Below, piece by piece: positions 10,576 to 21,463 of a stretch of 64,000 nucleotides of DNA. Where the stretch lies: the NCBI GenBank assembly GCA_029237695.1, contig CM055266.1, positions 12,975,805 through 13,039,804 of the forward strand, in the 5' to 3' direction. The number at the start of each line of letters is the position of its first letter. Positions within the stretch are counted from its first letter, which is position 1. The position numbers were made by a program, and so were the translations under genes. The notes beneath the pieces are model-generated. The model did no database searches. It saw only the letters and a program-made list of their open reading frames with translations, and was not told the DNA's origin. This DNA is from Conchocele bisecta (Eukaryota; Mollusca; Bivalvia; Lucinida; Thyasiridae).

Positions 10576-11426
10576 TCATGGAGAATATGGTACTGGTGGT
10601 ACCACTTTTCTCCCATAACGTGTCGTGACTTTCCTCTGTCTGTTTATCTCATGTGAGATTTCATGCTCTTCATTAATGTTCGTATGAGTAAGTGTGTCTG
10701 TCACGGTCACTCCTGGAACTGTTTGTGCTTGCCAATTGCTTGGCACACCATCTGCTTCATATGGTTTTAGATGGTCTACATGTACAACTATGGGCCTTGT
10801 GATACTGTTTCGCTGAACCTAGTACGTCACACTGGAAAGTTTGCTTAGTACCTTGTATGGACCTGTCCAACCTAATCTAAGTTTTGACCTAGCTACTGGC
10901 GGATACCATCGCCATACGAAACTGTCTGGTGGGTATGTGCGTGGTTTCAGTCCCTTGTCATAGTTTCTTTTCTGTGACTGCAGCAGTTTCTAGGTTTTGG
11001 AATGCAAATTCATGAGTTTTGGGGATGATATGTGTCTGCCATTCTATGTACTTAATTGGACAGTTTGTCTCATGTGCATGATTTGGTGGATTGCCGGCAA
11101 CAATGTCAATTAGCAGCGATACCTCACGGTTCAACATAAGCAAGCTCGGACTACATCCTGTGCTTTCGTATATCGTTGATATATGCCATCAGCACAAATG
11201 GGATCTGATCGTCCCAATCAGACTGATTGCGATTTACATACATCGATAACATCTGAAGTAGGGTCCTATTGAATCTCTCTACAAGACCATCAGATTGCGG
11301 CCTATATGGACATGTCCGTGTTTTGTCTATTTGTAACAGTTCACACAGTTTTGCAAACAGATGCGACTCAAATTCCCTACCCTGTTCTGAGTGTATTTCA
11401 TCTGGTACGCCGAATCTGCTGATGAA
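10576..11426 (-). pseudogene. Gypsy 1 integrase: second half of core and GPY/F-like tail
   Basis: This continues the integrase after the stop at 11,427-11,429. The same frame reads FGVPDEIHSEQGREFES, then CPYRPQSDGLVERFNRTLL, the usual end of the DDE core. The final catalytic glutamate is present in GLVERFNR, but the second aspartate position is Glu (GAA at 11,385-11,387). A frameshift near 11,180 moves the reading to a frame with LLMLNREVSL. Further down, LGWTGPYKVLS and VVHVDHLKPYE match the GPY/F module that follows integrase in many Ty3/Gypsy elements. Several more stops occur. The coding sequence closes near 10,576. Confidence 0.7.
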
Positions 11427-13018
11427 TTAAGTTACTATCTTATCAGCTACTGTACTTGCTGTATGATCTTTTACTGGATAGGCCTCTGCCCATTTGGTGA
11501 AATAATCACAGACTACAATGATGTATGAATTTCCATTATCGGATAATGGACATTCTAGTATGTCAATTGCAATGCGTGAGAGTGGATAACATGGTTTTGA
11601 TTGTTGTAATGTAGATCTACCCAAACCAGGACCAGGCTTCCTACGACAACACAAGTCACATTGTTTTACCCAACGCCGAATATGGGACGTCATGCCAGGC
11701 CAGAACAATCTCTTGCGAATGTTATCGATTGTTCTGCGCCTACCTAAATGTGCTGCTGTTTTGTCACAATGTAGTGTCTTAAATATCAAGCTACGCAATT
11801 CTCTTTGTGCAACGAGTAACTTCCTCGGATTGCTACCTTCATTGGAATGCCATTCATACCACAGTATGCTATCTTCAACAACTAATGAATTCCACAATGA
11901 CCACATTGTTTTAGCGTGAATGTTATCACTGGCTATTTTATGTCGTGACGGTTTATTTTGAAAACAACCTTTAAATGACAATTTTCGACTTATGTTGCTA
12001 TCCATACTCTGCAAATGTCTAAGTTCATCGTCTGACCATGCCTGTAACCATGCAAAATCCCGTGTGTTTGTGGTCTCAGTGTCAACATTATCAACCAGAC
12101 CTGATTGCTGCCTTATAGGAGCTGCATGAATGACAATATACGGTGTCTTATCTTTGTTGTCATCATTTATCTCCTTCTGGTAAGATACTGCACCTGGCAC
12201 TGCATTATTGTCACTATGTGCCATGAGACAATCCAAACAATCAGGATTTTTGCAGATGCGATGCGGTTTTCGTGACAGTGCAGATCGTGAAGATTGACAC
12301 TTCTCTGACCATTTGAAGCATGTTGATTTGTGTGTGAGATGTGTAAGTGGGTATGCTGTTGTTGAGAAATCCGGTATAAAACGTCTGTAATACCCAGTTA
12401 AGCCTAGGAAGCTTTTAACCTCAGAAACATTTGTTGGAATTGGCCAGTTTTTTACAGTTTCTTTTTTTTTTGGGTCACAAGAAATACCTGTTTCAGAAAC
12501 GACATGTCCCAAAAAGCTAACTTCCGTCTGAAACAGCAAGCACTTGGATGGTCTTAGTTTAAGATTCGCTTTTCTGAAACGTAGTAGGACAGTTTCCAAG
12601 TTATCCAAGGCTTCGTCGAACGTTTTGCCAAAGACGATTACATCATCCAAATAACACAGACACTTCTCCCAGTTTAGACCTCTGAGTACAAGTTCCATAA
12701 GCCTCTCAAACACAGCTGGTGCATTAGAAAGCCCATATGGCAACCCCTTGAATTGGAATAGATCTCTATGACTTGAGAAAGCTGTCTTTGGTCTATCAGA
12801 TTCACTGATATCTGTTTGCCAATATGCTGAGACTAAATCCAACGTACTAAACCATTTTGAACCAGACAGCGCATCTAATGAATCATCCATTCTAGGTAAA
12901 GGATAGGCATCCTTATTTGTCACGTGATTAAGGCGGCGATAGTCAATACAGAACCGAATTCTACCGTCCTTCTTAGATACCAGCAGTATGGGGATGACCA
13001 AGGACTAACACTAGGTTA
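11427..13018 (-). pseudogene. Gypsy 1 reverse transcriptase joined to integrase, RNase H missing
   Basis: A single open minus frame of 524 codons (13,001-11,427) encodes most of the reverse transcriptase. Visible are VSKKDGRIRFCIDYRRLN, a TLDLVSAYWQ motif with the first catalytic Asp, GLPYGLSNAPAVFERLM, the active-site YLDDVIVFG, and the thumb-side FLGLTGYYRRFIPDF. After FKWSEKCQ (about residue 235) the frame jumps to SALSRKPHRICKNPDCLDC, which normally follows RNase H. That domain, about 150 residues in relatives, is therefore cleanly missing at about 12,290. The integrase zinc-binding region (FKTLHCDKTAAHLG and KQCDLC) and the first core Asp (AIDILE) follow. A TAA at 13,016-13,018 and a one-base loss near 13,000 separate it from the upstream frame, and a TAA at 11,427 ends it early. 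Confidence 0.88.
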
Positions 13019-13936
13019 TATGATGTCATTTTCCAACATTTTGTTAATCTCAGTCTCAATCACCAATTTCTGTTTTTGAGCTACCCTTCGAGGTGGAACC
13101 TTAATAGGCCTAGCATGTCCTGTGTCAATAGTGTGGTTCACTAAGTCTGTACGACCTAGTTTGCCATCAGGTGCCATGAATACGTTTTGGTAATTCACAA
13201 TTAAATTTTGCAAACTTTCCCTTTGTTCCCATGATAAACTGTCTGATGCCTGATCTACAAGAGACTTCAAATGCTCAGGAACCATGTTTGGTTATTCCTT
13301 TAAGACTAAGTATGTGTGTTCTTCAATGCTAACAGGAGTGAGACTACCTATAAGTGAATGCTGCGTCAATTGCACTGGCTTCTTGGATAGATTTATGACT
13401 GAGAGCTGAACATTGTTTGTGTTGACAACATCATGAGATACCAGAAGACCCTTTATGCCCATAGTTTTAAACGGTTCCACCATTACCTCACTGTCTGACG
13501 TAACCTGACCTATAACATAGGCCCTAACCACCATCTCAGAATCAGGAGGAATGCCAACCCCTTTCGATAGTTTCACTCTCGAGCATTTCAAAGAACCTTC
13601 CCGTTCTAACTGTATCCTTACATCATCTGTTTGGAATGACGCCGAACTAGGTTTAATTGCTATGTCATGCGGCTCCAAGAAATCAATCCCCAATATGCCA
13701 GGTAAATCTATGTTAGCGACAAAGAACTCATGTTAAAACATTAGAGTATCAAGGGAAAATTGCAACATAATCTTGCCTTTGATTTTCAAAGGTGCCCCAG
13801 CAGCTGTTGTCAACTTTAATGAAGGCTCGATTGGCTGCAAATGACTACAGTCACTGAGAAAACCATGTATCACATCACACGACAATATACTGACTGCTGC
13901 ACCAGTGTCTACAAGTACTGGTACTAGTACTAGTAC
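13019..13936 (-). pseudogene. Gypsy 1 aspartic protease and pol linker
   Basis: The minus frame contains VPVLVDTGAAVSILS near 13,915-13,885, the catalytic DTG triad of retroviral-type aspartic proteases, and ILGIDFLEPHD near 13,695-13,665, matching the conserved ILG segment near the end of the domain. The frame continues into the linker (MVPEHLKSLVD...) that precedes reverse transcriptase. In-frame TAA stops at 13,733-13,735 and 13,292-13,294 break it. It lies in a different frame from gag, which may be natural (programmed shift) or decay. The enzyme would process Gag-Pol in the virus-like particle. Confidence 0.75.
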
Positions 13937-16508
13937 TGGGTTGACTGACCTGTCCCATGTTTTGTTGTTTCATGTTGGACTGGAACATGTTTTTTTGTAG
14001 GTGTGTTTTGTACGTATTGCATTGGCATTGGTTGGTTCTGATCGTAGCTGGGTGTTTCGTTATTATATTGCTTGTTAGGGCAATGTCTCGAAATGTGACC
14101 CTTTTGATTGCAGTGAAAGCATGTGTAATTGGAATAGTCTTTTTGGTACGTGTCTTTTTGCCTTCGTGCATTACCTTGTGGTCTGTGTTGTATGCCTTGC
14201 AATGCAGCATTCCATATGTCCATGCATTCGTTAAGTTTGTCAATCAAGTTGTTTAAATCTGACTCAATGTGCATGGCAGTTTCAGCTTTTGTGTTGTGTT
14301 TCTGTTTCAATGCATGTACGTAGCCTTCATCTGCATTTGGCTTTGAAGGAAACACCTGGATGTCTTTTACTGCTTCATATTATATAGTTAAAGAAGCGGC
14401 TTGTTCTACTGTTTTGGGATGGTGAAAAATTAGATGTTCCCTTAAGTCCGAGCTTCCCACCCCATTTAAGAATTGTTCAAGGACATTTACTTCTCTAAAT
14501 TGGTATTGCATGTCCGGAAAAGCTAAGCATGCGATTCAGCGAAGGGCATAACCAAAGTCAGCAGGGGACTCATTATTCTGTCTTTTTCTAACTCTGAATT
14601 CACATCTATATGCAACCCCCCGTTCCTGTGGATCATATCTTTGCGATAGAGTGTTTTTCAAGCCTACATAACTATGTAAGTCCTTAGGGTCAAGGTCACC
14701 AAGCAACTTTTGTGCTTGACACCTGAGTGTCATTGCAAGCTGTTGCGCCCTTTCAGTATCAGTCCAATTATTCTATAGTGCTACCTGTTCGAAGTGGACG
14801 ATGTAGTCCTTCCACTCAACATTTCGACCATCAAATTTATCAGGTTCTTTTTCACGTCTAGTGATGTTCGATGATTGATTTCCATGTGTTGCGGGTGACT
14901 GACATGTTGAGTGAATGTTCCTTTGCATATGTGAACTTTCAACCTGTGCATGGCCTGTCGAGGATGTCTTATTATGTTTTTCTGCTAGTTCACCAATGCG
15001 AGGCAACCGAATGTCATATTCCATGCGCAGGAAATGTGTGTTCGGTATGTGAAAGTCTTGCACGACATACAATCCCTGCTCAGAATTTTCTATGTCACGT
15101 GTTTGTGTTGTATATGCCTGTTTGTCTAAAGATTGGGATTGAGAATGTGGATTTCTTAGTGGAGTCCACGTAGACGAATCCGTGTCATTTGTCACATCCT
15201 GTATGCTTGAGGACATATGAGTTTGCGATGGGTAACTAAGTACTTGTTCATGTGAGTCTCGTGGCATTTCTGGTTGTCTTTTCTGATTAAGTCAGCTAGT
15301 ATGCTGTTCTACACATGATGCCGGATGTCTCTGAGTGGCATTGTGCTGTAAACTCGATGCTGGGGTGAGTTGAGTACTATAAGTTGGCATATCGTGGAAA
15401 GTTGTAGTGGGCTGGGTACTATAAGCAGGCATGCTGTGGGCTGTAGTGGGTGGGGTACAATAAGTAGGCATGTTGTGGGCTGCAGTGGGTGGGGTACTAT
15501 AAATAGGCATGTTGTGGGCTGCAGTGGGTGGGGTACTATAAACAGGCATGTTGTGGGCTGCAGTTGGTGGGGTACTATGAGTAGGCATGTTGTGGTCTGT
15601 AGTGGGTGTGTTACTGTAAGAGGGCGTGATGAATGCTGTACAGGTTGGGGCACTATAAGCCGGCGTGTAGTAGGCTGTAGTGGGTGGGCACTATAAGCAG
15701 GCATGCTGTAGTCTGTAGTGGGTGGGGTACTATAAGCAGGCATGTTGAAGGCTGTAGTGGGTGGGGTACTATAAGCAGGCATGCTGTAGTCTGTAGTGGG
15801 TGGGGTACTATAAGCAGGCATGTTGTAGGCTGTAGTGGGTGGGGTACCATAAGCAGGCATGCTGTAGTCTGTAGTGGGTGGGGTACTGTAAGCAGGCATG
15901 TTGAAGGCTGTAGTGGGTGTGGTACTATAAGTAGGCATGTTGTGGGCTGTAGTGGGTGTGTTACTGTAAGAGGGCGTGATGAATGCTGTACAGGTTGGGG
16001 TACTATAAGCCGGCGTGCTGTAGTCTGTAGTGGGCGGGGTACTATCTGAGCATAACATTTTTTCATAATGCTGCGTCATGTTTGTAATCCTATCTATCTG
16101 ATCAGACAACCGTTTTTTAATTTTAATATTAGTGAGTGGGTCCAGCTTTTGCTGTGTATCGCTATCTGTATCAGAATAAACAGGGTCTTAGAAGGAAACA
16201 TGTTTTGTAGATGCTGTAGATTCTAAGCTGGTGGTAGCATTCCGGGAGTCCGTATGTAAACTAATGGGAATTTTATCATCTACTGTGGTTTGACCATGTG
16301 TCGATGTAAACGGCGAGTGTTCACTACTACTGTAAGCTTGTGGTCTGGGGAGGGTGTGCAAACCTGCAAGGTAATGCTCATCTAAGGACGTCACACTCAT
16401 GTTTGTTAACTCCCATGGCACCTCTATTTGGGCAGTTGCATTTCGGTGTGTCCTTTGTGTGACATACTGATCTGATGGCAATGTTTGTGGTATATTTCCG
16501 TCAGACAT
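13930..16508 (-). pseudogene. Gypsy 1 gag with internal 13-residue repeat array
   Basis: The likely start is an ATG at 16,508 (MSDGNIPQ...), 16 bases past the primer site. The frame reads through a TAA at 16,188, a Tyr/Pro/Thr repeat array, a frameshift near 15,690, then stops at 15,292 (TGA), 14,773 (TAG), 14,536 (TGA) and 14,380 (TAA), all in one frame after the shift. The segment EPDKFDGRNVEWKDYIVHFE is the typical start of the Gypsy capsid-like domain. LEQFLNG is a conserved piece further on. A CCHC knuckle, CFHCNQKGHISRHCPNK, sits near 14,120-14,070. Gag would form the particle and bind RNA. The N-terminal extension with the array is unusually long. Confidence 0.8.
15370..16045 (-). repeat. 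39-bp coding minisatellite inside gag (about 17 units)
   Basis: The unit encodes 13 residues of the type MPAYSTPPTTAHN. Some units alternate between two variants (TDYS and TAFN/TAYN), suggesting growth by duplicating pairs of units. A two-base loss near 15,688 shifts the frame. Frames on the opposite strand across this region are artefacts of the period being divisible by three. Confidence 0.9.
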
Positions 16509-16523
16509 GTTTCTACTATAGGA

Positions 16524-16540
16524 ACCGGACGAGCCCCCCA
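16524..16540 (-). promoter_or_regulatory. Primer-binding site resembling Pro-tRNA
   Basis: Read on the minus strand the site is TGGGGGGCTCGTCCGG, four bases inside the 5' LTR end. Apart from one extra G it matches the proline-tRNA primer site familiar from murine leukaemia virus. It sets the orientation of the element. Confidence 0.65.
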
Positions 16541-16544
16541 ATTT

Positions 16545-17527
16545 TGTAACGGGCTTAAGGTCTATTGTTATAGAAATCGACCAGTTAAGCCCATGTGTTG
16601 ACAAGGCTGGCCGACAGATGGCCTGATGGATGGACTTACGTCAAATAATTAAACGGACGTGTGATTTCCGGACGAACTGACTCAAAAGCGGTACACGCTG
16701 TCAGTGTAAATTTGCCATGTCGACACAGTGGTTCGTTCCTATAGCTTGTTTGGGGAATAAAAAGTGGATGGACAATTTATAACATTTATTATGTTTAAAT
16801 TACATTTAAATGGGTAACCTTGACATTGTGACCAATACTAAATGATATGAATGTGAAATTACTACATTAGTTTATGCCACTTTTGTTCTCCGGCAGAATT
16901 GCCGTGAATCGGGGATAAATTTCCTAATATTAGATTCAATTCAATTCAATTTATTAGCAGTTAAGCACAACGTGCTTCTCGCCGTATTTAGATGTTTTGA
17001 CGGTTCGAGAAGAGCAATGAAAACACAATGTTAACACTGTGTAAAATGTACAAGTGATGACATAATATTATATTGCTATTAACATGCAAAGGCTGTGCAT
17101 TATGCTACGGTGTATGAATCTATCACAGCAATATTAGAAAAGTGGCACAGGTTCTGGGACAATTAGGTTGAAGTGATACCTTTTATTGACACACAACGAA
17201 CACGGCGCTTCAAAACTATATCTTCGACTAAATGTTCACACGAAATTAATTACTTCAATGTATAGGAAATTTGCATAATTTAGTAAATTATTTATATGAA
17301 ATAAAGTAAAGGGTATACTTTGTACTTCACTGGCTCAATTGGTAAATACAATTCACTACTAGGATCCACTATCAAACCACATGCATATACATGATATGTC
17401 ACGTGGAATGACAGTAAATTAGCACAATAAAGTACAAGGTATTACACATGAAATTCGACATGGGAGATAATTCATACTTTACTGATTAGTGGCAATTCCA
17501 GGAAAACAAGATAGCCAAAACTGCACA
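16545..17527 (-). repeat. 5' LTR of Gypsy element 1
   Basis: It starts TGTAACGGGC and ends CTGCACA on the plus strand, like the left LTR. Between 16,915 and 17,432 it carries a different insert that opens with ATTCAATTCAATTCAATTTA, which looks like a LINE tail read backwards. A ~90-bp part present in the left LTR (extra GGACGTA-type units) is deleted here. Confidence 0.75.
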
Positions 17528-18817
17528 ATAATAGCCAATATACATCGCATCACCTAGATTACTGTGTCAACCTAATGCACAACGTCCACAATGTACAGTT
17601 GCCGGTCCATAAAATAATATCTCATGCGCGCAGCCGTTGTGCAGTTGTTTCTGATGAATGTCTCACGACACGAATGCGCGTAAGTTTCAATCACAAACGC
17701 TTATTAAATAATGAAGACCAGTAAGCGTTTGATGCATCCAGTCTGCATAAAATATCAACAAACACGGCTTAGCCCAGAAGTACGATTTCTCAAGTACAGG
17801 GTGTATTCATGTTTGTCGGTGTGTTCGGTAACAATGTAAATATTACATCAAAGCATGGGGGACAGTGTATATTGTTAACCCACGGGAAATAATGCCACCT
17901 TGGCTTTCGCCTCGGTCGACATCATTTCCTCATATTACACATATCTAGTGCCACCCTTGCTGGGATGCAACATTATATGCTGTCATTACCTGTGTATATT
18001 ACTTATTCTTAGCAGTTTGATTCCAATGACGTGTGGCAAAGTATTATTCAAACGACGACAACAGTTATATATGGTGTAGTATTTGTGTAGCACTGCTTGC
18101 TATTTCAGTCATGTCCGCAGTAGCATCGTGCCATCGTCCCAAATTGACTCATGTAATGGATAGTTAAATAAGAACAATATCATTCATGAAATTATTACAT
18201 AGCATATAGTAAAAATGAGTGAATATGAGTTTAAATGACACTTGATGTGGGTAACATGTGCGTTTGATGTTGATGAATCATCCTTGACATACTTTTAAAG
18301 ATTGGTCTGGTCAGTCTTTTAAGACGTTTTGCATTTGGCAATGGTCAACACATGAACACGATTTCCTCAACTTCATTCCAAACAGATCATTAGCGTTGTA
18401 GCAAGTAACCAGTTATTTCTCAGGTTCGCATTTCCACTGCACACGTCTAACGGCAAAACTGTACAGTACAAGGTGTATTTAGTGCCTACCAGAAGCCAAC
18501 TTACCCATAACAGATTAAAACCATGTTCTCTCCACACCTCGATGAAATATGACTTAATGTGGTATCTTTATAATTAGATATAACCGGGATCTTCTCTATG
18601 GATTTGTCCATCTCAATTGCAGATGATGACATGAAGCACAAGCGTTAGGAATTTCATTTGCTTCTCTTTTATCCCACATGCCAGTGCATTAATATTTACA
18701 TTCTGTGCTAATTTTTACATTAGCCGTGCAAAGCATATTAACTCTGTTCGAACTTCTTAATCATATATACTTTTGCCACTGTGAATGATGGAGCATCATG
18801 TACAGTGGCTGACAATT
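17528..18817. other. No gene recognised
   Basis: AT-rich DNA with only short frames. No inverted-repeat element or RNA gene was recognised. Confidence 0.5.
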
Positions 18818-19640
18818 TTATTTTATTACTTGGTGATGCTCAAATCCTTTGGCAGTACCTGACATCTGGATCAATTTCTGCCAAATTATACCAACAGCGA
18901 CAATACCAGCGGCTCGCCAAGCTCTGTTTCGAAATGTTCCAAAGAAAGACAGTTGAGTGAAAGGCTGGATCATGGATGTGCATTTCAGTATAACAACTGC
19001 TTCTCCTCGGGACGCTACAGTTGTCCTATCCTTGTAATTCAATTTTACAAACAATCCACAATTATGTTGCACTCCCCACTGTAACACGTTCATATGGTTT
19101 TGCTATGACCAAAATCCTTTCAACATCAACACGATGATGACATCGACCACCATGAGTATGACTACAATCTAACATAGTGGATTATTTTATCCTGGTCAAA
19201 CACCTCACTCAATAAAACCCGCTACTAGAACCTCTCGGAGATTGCCTCGTGAATGTGAGAAGTACTTTAACTTTAGAAAGTTAACACACAGCCGAGGCAC
19301 AGCAGCACACAGCATCACAACAGCATGAGAAATGCACACTGTAGTAATGAGAATGTTGCTATTGTTAGTAGGCAGTGCTGAGAGAAGGAACATTATCAAT
19401 GTCATCAGTAACATCCACTTCATCGCTTTCAAATTTCGTGGTCTCTCGAATGCAGTTTTCTTTTGCATGTTAGTTAGTTTCAGATTTACTACAGCACCAT
19501 GTAATATACGTGCAAATGACACAGATAATCCAACGTAAGAAGGGAGAAGTATTGTATCTATCAAATAGTCGTGTATTGTTACATGTAATTGATTATCTTC
19601 AAACGAAACTATTATCGCATCACTACTCTGTTTCAGTTAT
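18818..19640 (-). pseudogene. Possible seven-transmembrane receptor fragments
   Basis: The minus frame from about 19,640 to 19,205 has three hydrophobic stretches: near ILLPSYVGLSVSF, then MLLMTLIMFLLSALP, then a third with VVMLCAAV followed by a basic segment. The middle one is preceded by a basic loop (KKTAFERPRNLK). This resembles helices 5-7 of a rhodopsin-type receptor, but lacks a clear NPxxY motif. A second frame, 19,093-18,818, contains QPFTQLSFFG and a hydrophobic AAGIVAVGII, which could be a loop-2/helix-4 piece of another copy. No start, splice sites or full receptor were found. Chance hydrophobicity in AT-rich DNA is a real alternative. Confidence 0.22.
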
Positions 19641-19844
19641 AACCACTAGGGAATTACACTTGGTTATTATGGACAACTTTTTCATTGGGCTTCTGGTGAC
19701 AAATACTTCAGACATAGACAACACAGCAGTCAATTAAATAGGCAACAAAAACGTTGCGAACTAAACAATTATACATATTATTGTATGTGAAATAGATTCA
19801 GATGTATTATCGGACAAACAATGTTACCTGGTTACATACAGTTG

Positions 19845-20170
19845 GTGGCCATCTTGGATTTTTGGTGACCGGGACCTCAATCACCTGTAATCTCCTCCAA
19901 TCAATTAGAAATCAGTGAATTAGTGGGAAATGAAGCTGAAATCAACCTTCTAATACTTCTTGATTTAGAGGTACGACCATGCGGACATTTCCATTGTGGC
20001 GGATGGCTGCCATCTTGAATTTCAGTAGCTAGCAATATCAAACGTGTTGTCCATAGTGGAAATACATACAACTTACATCAGAAAAGCATTACAGACATTA
20101 AATCATTATTTTATTATGCTACATGCATATTGAAATCATATTAATTGTTAGTTGATTAGCATCTGGTGGC
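19845..20170 (+). repeat. Degenerate repeat with GGCCATCTTGGATTT motif
   Basis: GGTGGCCATCTTGGATTTTT, CTGCCATCTTGAATTTC and GGTGGCCATTTTTCAAAATT are spaced about 150 bp apart. The same motif recurs at 26,830-27,360. This is a non-coding repeat family. Confidence 0.5.
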
Positions 20171-20308
20171 CATTTTTCAAAATTCCACCTAGAATACTGT
20201 TTAAGACATAAATAATATATTACTGAAATCAACATTCGCATTTTATCCACTAGAAGATATATATGGGTCTTTAGGAAGGCTATGGACTATTGCTTCTGGA
20301 TTTACATA

Positions 20309-20545
20309 TGGTTTGTTTGTTTGTTGCTCGATTTAAGGGTCCCAAAAATGGCCCTCATGCCTTGAAAACCCGCGGATCAAGCCGCTATATGGTAGAACCA
20401 GCTGGTAGAGCGGAAAGTACAATTTCAATTCACAAACCCCAGTGCCACGATCGGGGATCGAACCCGGGCAGTCGGAGGTCGTAACCTCTTGACTACAATT
20501 ACACTCTTCACATCTTCACGTTTTCACTGCTCGCATTGGCCATAC
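20309..20545 (-). mobile_element. tRNA-derived SINE with (AAAC)n tail
   Basis: On the minus strand a box-A-like GTAGTCAAGAGGTTACGACC and a box B GGGTTCGATCCCC lie at tRNA spacing. A non-tRNA body follows and ends in AACAAACAAACAAAC (plus strand GTTTGTTTGTTTGTTG at about 20,311). This is the classic tRNA-head, body, short-tail layout of a SINE transcribed by RNA polymerase III. The head is shared with the 7.2-kb fragment. Confidence 0.7.
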
Positions 20546-20804
20546 GCTGCATACTGACAGCCAGCCAAGTTGCAACAGCCACACATCTGTATACTAATCT
20601 ACAACAATACCAATAGTGAAACATCACCTAGCGTATAATAATGTGCAAAATATATGATATGCCTTTAGCCAATATATTCCCATGTTCCGCCGAACTATTA
20701 CAGTCGTTTAATGGCGTGATATTCCAGATTTACCACTCAAAGTACCACAAGTACTGAATTCTATGTTACGGTAATAATCCGTCTTTATCTCTAATAAGTA
20801 ACTA

Positions 20805-21041
20805 TGGAAGCGTCCTGGTACCAATGCTAAAATATATTGATCTCCTAATTAGGAGATACTATCAAATTAGGAGTTAGTATCTCCTAATTAGGACTTACTA
20901 TCTCCTAATGAGGACTTACTCTCTGTGTCAATGCTAAAAGTATTTTATCTCATAATTAGGAGATACTAACTCCTAACTAGGATATATTAAGTCCTAATTA
21001 GGAGATAAATATCTTTTAGCGTTGGCACCAGGACGTTTCCA
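20805..21041. mobile_element. MITE, 237 bp, with 10-bp target duplication
   Basis: The ends TGGAAGCGTCCTGG and CCAGGACGTTTCCA are inverted repeats that extend inward with few mismatches. TAAGTAACTA flanks it directly on both sides (20,795-20,804 and 21,042-21,051). The interior is built of repeated palindromes of the type TCCTAATTAGGA. The duplication length resembles Mutator-like elements, but the superfamily cannot be fixed from this sequence. Confidence 0.8.
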
Positions 21042-21051
21042 TAAGTAACTA

Positions 21052-21463
21052 CACAGACACCAATCATATTTGAAGCACCGTCATCACGTATTCACCTGAT
21101 GATTCCAACATCATCATAATATTTATCATACAAAATATTTATTCAACCCTGTGGGGGGGGGGGGGATTATAAATTAAAATACATTAGGCAAACATTGTAT
21201 TAGCGAGCGTACCTCACTATACCCCCAGTTACCTATGTAAACAGGGGTTATGGTGAGGTACCCGCGCAATAGGTAATGCGGTCAAATAGGTCACGATGCA
21301 AGTGACTATTTTCGATCAATAACTTAGTTGTAAGCGATTGTAATGTGTAATTTTCAATATTTATATTATTAAAATGTATCATATCGGTACCCCTATAAGT
21401 GATATTTGTATATTTTAAATGTATTGATGTTCTCATGAAGCGCATGAATATATGTATTAATTA
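21052..21463. other. No gene recognised; poly-G tract
   Basis: AT-rich DNA with a G12 run near 21,153. An approximate inverted repeat (GTACCTCACTATACCCC against GGGGTTATGGTGAGGTAC) at 21,210-21,261 can form a hairpin. Confidence 0.5.

Larger units (their letters stand above)
7440..17527 (-). mobile_element. Ty3/Gypsy LTR retrotransposon 1 (decayed, about 10 kb with insertions)
   Basis: Both LTRs begin TGTAACGGGC and end CTGCACA on the plus strand (TG...CA). The element is read on the minus strand. Right to left it shows: 5' LTR, a 4-nt spacer, a Pro-tRNA-like primer site, gag with a CCHC knuckle, protease, reverse transcriptase, integrase, a GPY/F-like tail, about 2.3 kb of extra sequence with a zinc-finger frame, and the 3' LTR. 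This is the usual Ty3/Gypsy order. At least nine in-frame stops, several frameshifts and loss of RNase H make it inactive. No matching target-site duplication was found (flanks ACAAG and ATAAT). No clear purine tract adjoins the left LTR, where a small MITE sits. Confidence 0.8.

Noticed and set aside
15653..16066. Long frames on plus and minus strands other than the gag frame across the 39-bp array
   Set aside because: Shadow frames of a repeat with a period divisible by three.
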